A stretch of 64,000 nucleotides of DNA from Sphaerochaeta sp032144095 (lineage in GTDB: Bacteria; Spirochaetota; Spirochaetia; Sphaerochaetales; Sphaerochaetaceae), in the NCBI RefSeq assembly GCF_032144095.1, contig NZ_JAVSNJ010000005.1:77834-141833 (forward strand), written 5' to 3'. The notes under the pieces were generated by a model, which did no database searches, had not been told where the DNA came from, and was given only the letters and a program-made list of their open reading frames with translations. This document shows, one piece after another, positions 57,911 to 64,000 of this stretch. How positions within the stretch are numbered: position 1 is the first letter of the stretch; each line of letters opens with the position of its first letter. Position numbers and translations under genes: made by a program.

Positions 57911-60025
57911 ATGACCACAAGGGCGTTTGTTGAAAAGGTATATGCCGGGTTTCTTGGTATGAACATTGGTATCAGATTGGGTGCACCGGTTGAGCCGACC
58001 CTTTGGACACGTGAACGAATTGAGCGGTTTTATGGTGATATCCACTCCTATGTGAAGGATTTTAAGAATTTTGCAGCTGATGATGATGTAAATGGGCCGG
58101 TCTATTTTCTTCGAGCCCTCAATGACGGGGCACTGCATAGGGCCCTTACCCCCCCTGATGTTGCTGAGGCGTGGCTGAACTACTCTCGTGAGGGAGTAGG
58201 GATGTTCTGGTGGGGAGGGTACGGGACAAGCACCGAACACACGGCTTTCCTCAATCTGATGCATGGTATGGAGGCTCCGGCATCAGGGTCCATCCAAACC
58301 AATGGAAAGGCCATTGCAGAACAGATCGGAGGGCAGATTTTCATTGATACCTGGGGCTTTATCTTCCCAGGCGACCCAAAGAGGGCAGCTGAATACGCCC
58401 GTATTGCTGCCAGTGTTTCCCACGATGGTGACGGCTTGAATGGGGCAGCTTTCATAGCTGGGTGCATAGCACAAGCCTTCCTCACCCATGATATACAGGA
58501 GATTGTTGAGGTAGGGCTTTCGCTCATAGAGGAGACTTCCACCTATGCCAAGGTTGTTCGTTCTGTCAGGGATTTCCATGCCCAAAATCCAGATGATTGG
58601 CAATTGTGCCTTCGCTACCTGCACCAGGAGTGGGGGTATGACCGCTACCCTGGAGTCTGTCACATTATCCCGAATGCAGGGGTCTGCGCCATGGCCCTGC
58701 TCTATGGGAATACGTTTGCCCGTGGAGTTGAGATTGCTACAATGGCAGGATGGGATACGGATTGCAATGCAGGCAATGTTGGTTCCATATTGGGGGTTGC
58801 CGGTGGCTTGGAAGTGTTACCCGATCACTACAGAAGGCCGATCGGGGACATGATCGTGCTTTCTGGCATCTCAGGATATCTCAATATCCTTGATGTCCCA
58901 ACCTATGTCAAGCAACTGTGCAAGCTGAGTTTCCAGGTCAGGAACCTGGAGATTCCCAAGGAGTTGGATAGAGAGGAAGGGGTCATAGATTTTGACTTTT
59001 CACTGCCTGGGTCCACCCATGGCTTCAGGCTTTCCAACCCCAATGGCTGTCTGTTGCGCAATGAAGGCAACGCCCTGGCCATGGTGTACGACCGTTTGGT
59101 CCGCCCCCAGGGGACCCGCCTTTTCTACAAGCCCTTCTATCGCCGTTCTGATTTTGATGATGAGAGGTATATGCCGGTGTTCTCCCCGACGGTCTACACA
59201 GGGCAGACAATCACCATGCACCTCCGGTTTGAGAAATTCAGCGGTGAAAGCATTACCCTTACTTCCTATGTCCGCAATACCACCACACAGGAGTTGGTCA
59301 TGTTCGAATCCTTTGTGGTGAAGGATGAAAGGCAGAGGACTGTTTCCTTTTCCCTGGACAAGCACAACCCAAGGCTCACCGGTGCCATGATCGACGAGGT
59401 GGGGCTGATCTTTGAATCAAACTCTCCTGCCAAAATTAAGGATTTGGGAGTTGTCTTTGTCGAAAGGTTTACCGTTAGCGGAAAACCTGACTACACGATC
59501 GACCTTGCCCAACAAAAGAAGGAGTTCGCCTCGATCACCCCCTTCTCACATAACCATGGGTCGTGGGAACTGGTAAAAACTGAAGATGGAACGGTACAGA
59601 TGCAGGTAATGGCCCTCGATCATGGAGAGGCTTGTACTGGTACCTATTTTGCCAAGGATGTGCGAGTAGAGGGGAGTGTAACCCTATATAGAGGGACTTC
59701 CGCATTGATCTCCCTACGGGTGCAGGGCGCCCGTAGAGGCTATTACGCTGGCTTCCACAAAGGGCAGCTTGGTATTTTCAAGCATGAGAAGGATTCGTTC
59801 ATTCCCCTTGTGAGCAGGAGCTTTGCCTGTGAGTTGGATACGGCCTACCACTTGACCTTTGAGGCAAAGGGAACGGCTTTACAGGTATCGATAGATGGAG
59901 AGGAGACTCTCTCTACAGTGGACTCTACCTTAGACCATGGAATGGTAGGCTATGCAATATATGAGGGGGGGCGCGTTGGTTTCGGCTCCCTTAGCGTGAA
60001 GGAAATGGAGGAGCAGAAATGCTAG
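57911..60025 (+). CDS. ADP-ribosylglycohydrolase-fold protein with C-terminal beta-sandwich
   Basis: A 704-residue two-part protein. Residues 1 to about 340 are an ARH-fold hydrolase with a variant metal site: ADDDVNG where most ARH have S/T-DDT, VSHDGDGLNGA, and GWDTDCNAGNVGSILG where most have DADTIGAIAG. The remaining part includes a middle beta-rich region (400-530) and a C-terminal LamG/DUF1080-like sandwich (about 545-700; YYAGFHKGQLGIFKHEKDS). No signal peptide, so it acts inside the cell. The operon context argues for a glycoside substrate taken up by the adjacent importer rather than ADP-ribosylated protein (inference). ATG 57911 follows GGAAGG. Confidence 0.85.
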   Translation: MTTRAFVEKVYAGFLGMNIGIRLGAPVEPTLWTRERIERFYGDIHSYVKDFKNFAADDDVNGPVYFLRALNDGALHRALTPPDVAEAWLNYSREGVGMFWWGGYGTSTEHTAFLNLMHGMEAPASGSIQTNGKAIAEQIGGQIFIDTWGFIFPGDPKRAAEYARIAASVSHDGDGLNGAAFIAGCIAQAFLTHDIQEIVEVGLSLIEETSTYAKVVRSVRDFHAQNPDDWQLCLRYLHQEWGYDRYPGVCHIIPNAGVCAMALLYGNTFARGVEIATMAGWDTDCNAGNVGSILGVAGGLEVLPDHYRRPIGDMIVLSGISGYLNILDVPTYVKQLCKLSFQVRNLEIPKELDREEGVIDFDFSLPGSTHGFRLSNPNGCLLRNEGNALAMVYDRLVRPQGTRLFYKPFYRRSDFDDERYMPVFSPTVYTGQTITMHLRFEKFSGESITLTSYVRNTTTQELVMFESFVVKDERQRTVSFSLDKHNPRLTGAMIDEVGLIFESNSPAKIKDLGVVFVERFTVSGKPDYTIDLAQQKKEFASITPFSHNHGSWELVKTEDGTVQMQVMALDHGEACTGTYFAKDVRVEGSVTLYRGTSALISLRVQGARRGYYAGFHKGQLGIFKHEKDSFIPLVSRSFACELDTAYHLTFEAKGTALQVSIDGEETLSTVDSTLDHGMVGYAIYEGGRVGFGSLSVKEMEEQKC

Positions 60026-61005
60026 ATAGGAAAGAATTTGTTGCTGACAGGGCATTGGTACGGGATAGGGCTGTGGGTTCTCTCATTGGGCTTGCCATAG
60101 GGGACTCGTTTGGTGATGCCGCAAGGATGCAGACAAACAGGGAGACCTATGGCTTCATCACAGATTTCAATGCTGGGGCAACCTGGAGCACTGACGATAC
60201 GGAGTTTGCCCTCCTTACAGCCAAGACCCTCATCCAGTGTAAAGGCAACCTGACCAGTGATGATGTGGTAAAAGCTTGGTTTGAGGATGTAGTTGTGCAG
60301 GATGAGTTCAAGCGGGGTGGGGCGAGCGAGGTCTCCGCTGCCATAAACCTGCGTAAAGGGCTTCGTCCACCCCAAAGTGGTAAGTTCAGCACCTTCCACA
60401 TGAGCGATGGTACTGCCATGAGAATCCCTCCCGTAGGAATTGTCTGTGCAGGATCTCCCAAGCGCGCCATAGAGTTGGCCGAGATAGATGCTTCGATCAG
60501 TCACAGTGATGACGGGATCTGGGGAGCCCAGGCAGTGGCTGCAGCAGTTGCTGTAGCTATGGTTGACGGCAGCTTCGATGAAATCTTCAAGGCCGCGATG
60601 GATCCCATTCCCAAGGATAGCTGGCTCTACTACAACATGCGTGCAGCTTTCTCCATCATTGAGAAAGCCCAAGGCAATATCATGGATTGTTGGATGGTTT
60701 TGCATGATGAGCTCCGTGCCAGCACATGGGCGACAACAGCTGAGGCAATTCCTGCAGCCTTTGCATGCCTTGCCCTCAGCCATAAGGATTTCCGTAGTGG
60801 TTTGGTCCTGGCAGGAAACTTTGCCCGCGATGCCGATACCATTGGGGCTGTGGCCGGCTCTATCCTAGGGGCAAAGTACGGCCTCGCTTCCATTCCGCCA
60901 AGATGGGTGGAGAAGGTTCGCTATCCGTCCGGGACCTGTCTACAGTTTACCAAGGGCCTGGATGTATGTGCCATGGGAGAGCAGTTGGCACTCTTGATTC
61001 GCTAG
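60019..61005 (+). CDS. ADP-ribosylglycohydrolase family protein
   Basis: A 328-residue ARH with a conventional di-metal site: GLAIGDSFGDA, WSTDDTEFAL, ISHSDDGIWGAQ and ARDADTIGAVAGSILGA. Its start overlaps the preceding ARH gene by 7 nt, so the two are co-translated. Having one canonical and one variant ARH together suggests consecutive or complementary steps. Known ARH enzymes cleave N- or O-glycosidic bonds of ADP-ribose or act on related ribosides; the substrate here is not known. It is the last gene of the operon, before a strong terminator. Confidence 0.9.
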   Translation: MLDRKEFVADRALVRDRAVGSLIGLAIGDSFGDAARMQTNRETYGFITDFNAGATWSTDDTEFALLTAKTLIQCKGNLTSDDVVKAWFEDVVVQDEFKRGGASEVSAAINLRKGLRPPQSGKFSTFHMSDGTAMRIPPVGIVCAGSPKRAIELAEIDASISHSDDGIWGAQAVAAAVAVAMVDGSFDEIFKAAMDPIPKDSWLYYNMRAAFSIIEKAQGNIMDCWMVLHDELRASTWATTAEAIPAAFACLALSHKDFRSGLVLAGNFARDADTIGAVAGSILGAKYGLASIPPRWVEKVRYPSGTCLQFTKGLDVCAMGEQLALLIR

Positions 61006-61065
61006 GGTACCACACAATATTGAACAGGGCTGTCTGGAAGATAGTATTGAGTGCACTAGATGCAA

Positions 61066-61102
61066 AAAAGGCACAACCAATTTTCAAAGGGTTGTGCCTT
61101 TT
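61066..61102. terminator. Terminator after the ARH operon
   Basis: AAAAGGCACAACC (61066-61078) pairs over 13 bp with GGTTGTGCCTTTT (61090-61102). T-runs occur on both strands. Confidence 0.88.
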
Positions 61103-61249
61103 CACAGGCCCTAGGTATAGTGTTGGCGAAGAACCCGCTTTCGGTAGGTATGCATTCCTGGATTTTGAATAACGAAAAGCCGAGTCTTTCTTCGTTTTGC
61201 AGGCATGCCCATGGCAACCCCTGTCCGTGTACTCGGAAGGACCCGTATC
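61103..61249. other. Intergenic stretch, possibly decayed mobile-element sequence
   Basis: No gene is seen. Read on the minus strand it continues from the transposase-like remnant at 61250-61340 in a different frame and without further recognisable similarity. Confidence 0.3.
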
Positions 61250-61340
61250 CTAGATATGGATTGTCTCGTTTGCCTTGGCAAGGGAGGTTCTCAGCTGGTT
61301 CTCGATGATTGCATACGCCATCAGGGAAAAGCTCATTACC
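61250..61340 (-). pseudogene. Remnant of an IS1634-like DDE transposase C-terminus
   Basis: A 28-codon minus-strand frame (ATG 61336, TAG 61250) reads MSFSLMAYAIIENQLR followed by TSLAKANETI. This resembles the C-terminal helix of IS1634/IS4-type transposases, where a hydrophobic helix leads into QLR..L...NETIPNQ. The expected continuation is lost after the stop and no terminal repeats were found. It marks a past insertion at the border of the AT-rich cassette. Assignment rests on a short match and is tentative. Confidence 0.4.
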
Positions 61341-61417
61341 AATAGTATTTCGTGATAATCAAATTACTTAGGAGCATCTATATCCTTTGCATGCATTTTT
61401 TTGAAAAGGGGTAAAAA

Positions 61418-61467
61418 AGTAGTACACCTACTATTTTGTTGCAAAACTGTAATTTTTCGTGTAAAGT
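61418..61467 (+). promoter_or_regulatory. Promoter of the TIGR04255 cassette
   Basis: TTGCAA (61439-61444), 17 nt, TAAAGT (61462-61467). Just upstream lies the small inverted repeat AGTAG-TACAC-CTACT (61418-61432), a possible binding site for the HTH protein encoded in the cassette. AAGGAG follows before ATG 61488. Confidence 0.5.
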
Positions 61468-61487
61468 TAGAAGTACAAGGAGCTTCT

Positions 61488-62312
61488 ATGAGTGGAATAA
61501 AACAGGCCCTACCTAATGGTCCTCTCTCAGTTGTCTTGATCCAGATCCAGTTTTCTCCAATTGTACAGATACTGAAATATATTCCTATGTTTCAAGATTA
61601 TGTAAGAAAACATGGATATCCTTTGTATTCTCCGATGAAAACAGATTTAGTCCTTCTTGGACCGAATGGTGAGCCGGAAAATACTATCTTTGAACAATGG
61701 TTTTTTTCGTCCACTGATATGCAACAAACAATTATCCTTGATAGCGAAAAAATCACCTTCCAGGTATTTGATGTCCAAGCCTATTCGTTTGATTCCTTCT
61801 TGCAGAATTTTCTGACTCTTGTCAAAGAGCTTGATTCCATTGTTGACATTTCAATGTTCTCAAGACTGGGGTTGCGTTATATCAATTCTATTCAAGAGAA
61901 AAAGGAGATATCTTGGAAAAGCTTGGTGGTTAAAGAATTCCAAGGTCCTACGCTACCGTCGGATATCCATTGGATGGAGAATGATTTGAGTTCGTTTTCA
62001 ACACAGAGAGGGGTGTTCCTTAAAGACCTTTCCATTACTAGCAATTTTCGGTTGTTGCTGACCCAGAATCCTATTGGAAGGAAATATCCTGAAGGTATTC
62101 AGCGGTTACCTAATGATGCCCCTGAGTTTTTTGAGCAGAAATCTCTCGTCACATATCTTGATCTTGACCATTTTGTGATTTTTTCTGCGGCCCCAAGAAA
62201 ACTTGATGTGTTCAATCGTCTCCCTGACATATTTCATGCTTTGCATTCAGTAATTGAGGATGTATTCTTTGAATCTATCATAACGGATGAGGCAAGAAAA
62301 ATATGGCAGTAG
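61488..62312 (+). CDS. TIGR04255-family protein
   Basis: A 274-residue protein of a sporadically distributed family without established function. The N-terminal LPNGPLSVVLIQIQFSPI and the later DSFLQNFLTLVKELDSI...SRLGLRYIN segments are family-like. No enzyme motif or membrane segment was seen. ATG 61488 follows AAGGAG at 6 nt; the longer frame starts in the promoter. It overlaps the next gene by 10 nt. Codon usage is clearly AT-richer than in the operons to the left, a sign of recent acquisition. Confidence 0.75.
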   Translation: MSGIKQALPNGPLSVVLIQIQFSPIVQILKYIPMFQDYVRKHGYPLYSPMKTDLVLLGPNGEPENTIFEQWFFSSTDMQQTIILDSEKITFQVFDVQAYSFDSFLQNFLTLVKELDSIVDISMFSRLGLRYINSIQEKKEISWKSLVVKEFQGPTLPSDIHWMENDLSSFSTQRGVFLKDLSITSNFRLLLTQNPIGRKYPEGIQRLPNDAPEFFEQKSLVTYLDLDHFVIFSAAPRKLDVFNRLPDIFHALHSVIEDVFFESIITDEARKIWQ

Positions 62313-63067
62313 CGCCTAGCTATTATACTATTACTGATCCTTTACTTGAGGGTTCCTATTCTTCATATGTCATGGAGAGGAGGCCTACATATGGGTTGAA
62401 GGATGATGGTGCAAGATGCATTAACCATCGTGAGGGGCTGGGTTTCTCAGCGTTTGCGGATAATCAACTTGGAATTCCTACTGATTACCATCTGATCTAT
62501 TCATTATTTGCTTCCTCTGATAAACGATTTGGTGCAGCATACCGGCGCATGTTAGTAGTAAGGAATTTTTTACAGTTCAATAATCTGGTTACGACCGCCA
62601 TTAGCCCTGAAAAAACTGTCGATGATCTTGTGTTAAAGACGCTCAATGAACAGTTTATGGAGCTTTCCAGTTTTTTTGGTTTTAATAAGACTGAATGGGC
62701 GGAACTTCTTTCAGTGTCAAGGCCTACCATTTATGGATGGCTTAAGGATGAACTCAAACCAAGTGGGGAAAATGCACATAAGATTGCGAGGTTATATAGC
62801 TTGCTTGCTGATATCCCAAATCGACAGGAAGGGGCTAAACTCTTCAGAGGATACATGCATCAGCATCTCAGTGCTTTTAATTGCTCTCTGTACGAAAAAC
62901 TTAGCTCTGACCTCTCCGACGAAGGCGAAGTTTCAGAATTGGTACGTGTCATATCCTCCCTATTGCAGAAATCTCAACAGAAATACAAAGAACTTGATGC
63001 CTTGGGAAAAACTGGCCTTGCTTCACAAGCCACTTTTGATTACAACATAACAAATCTTTTCTCCTAG
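62303..63067 (+). CDS. Helix-turn-helix protein of unknown function
   Basis: A 254-residue protein. A central helix-turn-helix (about residues 125-150; FNKTEWAELLSVSRPTIYGWLKDE) resembles that of XRE/antitoxin-type or resolvase-type regulators. The N-terminal 100 residues and the helical C-terminus have no recognised motif. It is co-translated with the TIGR04255 gene (10-nt overlap) and 13 nt before the third gene. It may regulate the cassette from the repeat at 61418-61432 or be a functional partner. Not named further. Confidence 0.7.
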   Translation: MAVAPSYYTITDPLLEGSYSSYVMERRPTYGLKDDGARCINHREGLGFSAFADNQLGIPTDYHLIYSLFASSDKRFGAAYRRMLVVRNFLQFNNLVTTAISPEKTVDDLVLKTLNEQFMELSSFFGFNKTEWAELLSVSRPTIYGWLKDELKPSGENAHKIARLYSLLADIPNRQEGAKLFRGYMHQHLSAFNCSLYEKLSSDLSDEGEVSELVRVISSLLQKSQQKYKELDALGKTGLASQATFDYNITNLFS

Positions 63068-63080
63068 GGGGTGTCCTTGA

Positions 63081-63887
63081 ATGAATAAGCCTTCATTAGG
63101 GGATATCCTTAGGAAAACAAAATGGAGACAAGGTGTTGTTTTGGAGGGAGTTCAAAAAGAAAAAGTGCTTGCAAATGCTACCGAATCCTATCCATGGATG
63201 AATGATGCTGATGCACTGGTGTTGTTTAGCCATGATTGTGATCTGCTAAACCACAGTCTTGAAAACGAACCCTTTGCTGAGTTTTTTTGTGCTAAGTATG
63301 TCGACAATAGGGATCCTTCTTTGGCATATGGAAAAAATCCGAGAAAAATTCATCTGGTAGTAGATGGCTCCAAAAATGTATGTCTTTTATTTAACCATCG
63401 CATCCGTATCAACAGAGCCTGCTTGATTGGGCTTCCTCTTGATGCTGACCCTCTGAGGGTTTCAGAAGTTGAGCTAAGAACCCTTCTGTCTTGGGTCTCA
63501 AAAAAATATTCTCGATCGGCATTCCCTGATGCTTTCAATGTACAGTTAGGCAAAATTCCCGAATTGGATAAAAAACTGAGAAATTTGAATATTGCATATC
63601 CTGCTATCAAGGCCATCTTTTTTTGTTTGTCCCCTAACACTGAAATTGGAGACGAACAAAGCTACTCACTTCAGGTGAAGGTCCTTTTAGAAGGAAAATC
63701 CTCTGATACTTGTGAAGAACTAAAATCAGGCATTGAAGAAAGGCTGGAACAAATTCTTTCAGTAGATAGAATAATTATTAATGATATCACCTGTGAATTT
63801 GAAAATGAGATGACTCTCTTGGAATTAGCGTATTTTAAGGTATGGGACATGGACTATATCAGCAGGCGATATGGTTTTGCACTATAG
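63081..63887 (+). CDS. Protein of unknown function, third gene of the AT-rich cassette
   Basis: A 268-residue protein I do not recognise. The N-terminal part has a short conserved-looking block, ALVLFSHDCDLLNHSLENEPFAEFF, with closely spaced His, Asp and Cys (SHDCD) that could be a catalytic or metal site. A middle segment (KKYSRSAFPDAFNVQL) and a mixed alpha/beta C-terminus follow. No signal peptide or membrane helix. ATG 63081 has GGGGGTG upstream. It is in one transcription unit with the TIGR04255 and HTH genes; a role in defence or as a toxin-like effector is possible but unproven. Confidence 0.7.
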   Translation: MNKPSLGDILRKTKWRQGVVLEGVQKEKVLANATESYPWMNDADALVLFSHDCDLLNHSLENEPFAEFFCAKYVDNRDPSLAYGKNPRKIHLVVDGSKNVCLLFNHRIRINRACLIGLPLDADPLRVSEVELRTLLSWVSKKYSRSAFPDAFNVQLGKIPELDKKLRNLNIAYPAIKAIFFCLSPNTEIGDEQSYSLQVKVLLEGKSSDTCEELKSGIEERLEQILSVDRIIINDITCEFENEMTLLELAYFKVWDMDYISRRYGFAL

Positions 63888-63944
63888 TCTAGGTGAGTAA
63901 CCGAGAGCTATGACACCAATGGGTTATTTCTATCTAGATATTCA

Positions 63945-63971
63945 GTAGCTTCCTTTTTTTGCAGAAGCTAC
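63945..63971. repeat. Inverted repeat at the right end of the cassette
   Basis: GTAGCTTC (63945-63952) and GAAGCTAC (63964-63971) are perfect complements around a T-rich 11-nt loop. No T-run follows on the plus strand. It could be a weak terminator for the cassette or a repeat related to its mobility; the rest of the region is outside the window. Confidence 0.45.
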
Positions 63972-64000
63972 AATAAAAACCCCCTCTTAGTGGATTACTC

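Noticed and set aside
1..64000. CRISPR arrays, tRNA and rRNA genes, intact insertion sequences, prophage
   Set aside because: I looked for regular direct repeats, cloverleaf-type sequences and intact transposases and saw none, except the short transposase remnant near 61.3 kb.

Overview
The window looks like a chromosomal segment of a free-living, fermentative spirochaete, most likely Sphaerochaeta or a close relative. This is inferred from gene content: many sugar and organic-acid importers whose binding proteins have spirochaete-style signal ends (for example AFAGGAAETS, LFAAGSKEA), a FabV-type fatty acid cluster, a split transketolase, a Na+-pump decarboxylase pair and aspartate fermentation genes. 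No marker gene (rRNA, rpoB) is present, so the genus is inference. No tRNA, rRNA or CRISPR array was seen.

Layout. (1) 1-105 is the 3' end of an unidentified gene. (2) 260-9496 holds lipid synthesis: a minus-strand fabH-fabD-fabG-fabF-fabZ-fabV operon and a plus-strand accB-accC-accD-accA operon, fired from back-to-back promoters that share a 14-bp palindrome. (3) 9.6-26.7 kb is a mix of housekeeping and stress genes: a polyferredoxin with a structured leader, catalase, MarR plus a MATE pump, HAD and SGNH hydrolases, a glycerol-1-phosphate dehydrogenase, a SulP transporter, an AraC regulator, a transaldolase-like protein lacking the Schiff-base lysine, a GNAT plus bacterial PARG pair, and orphan beta and gamma subunits of a Na+-pumping decarboxylase. 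(4) 26.8-35.3 kb is a GntR-controlled TRAP-transporter operon with two dehydrogenases, a split transketolase and a GarR-like reductase. It looks like a sugar-acid or polyol pathway without a kinase. (5) 35.4-42.7 kb holds a beta-barrel protein, a short asparaginase with a ferric/polyamine-type ABC importer, and aspartase. (6) 42.9-52.0 kb is a LacI-controlled alpha-glucoside locus: ABC importer, a GH65 phosphorylase fused to beta-phosphoglucomutase, an FGGY kinase and a VOC protein. (7) 52.1-61.0 kb is a GntR-controlled operon: AtuA-like protein, DUF4387 protein, oligosaccharide-type ABC importer, and two overlapping ADP-ribosylglycohydrolase-fold proteins, one with a C-terminal beta-sandwich. 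I know of no described pathway with this combination. (8) 61.2-64.0 kb is an AT-rich cassette beside a transposase remnant: a TIGR04255 protein, an HTH protein and an unknown protein.

Two regulatory themes recur. All four operons that encode a binding protein plus transporter have a perfect or near-perfect stem-loop directly after the binding-protein gene, as expected for differential expression of binding protein and permease. Several monocistronic or first genes (MarR, HAD, SGNH, AraC, possibly the FGGY kinase) have a good promoter whose -10 box ends only 6-9 nt before the start codon and no Shine-Dalgarno sequence, suggesting leaderless mRNAs.
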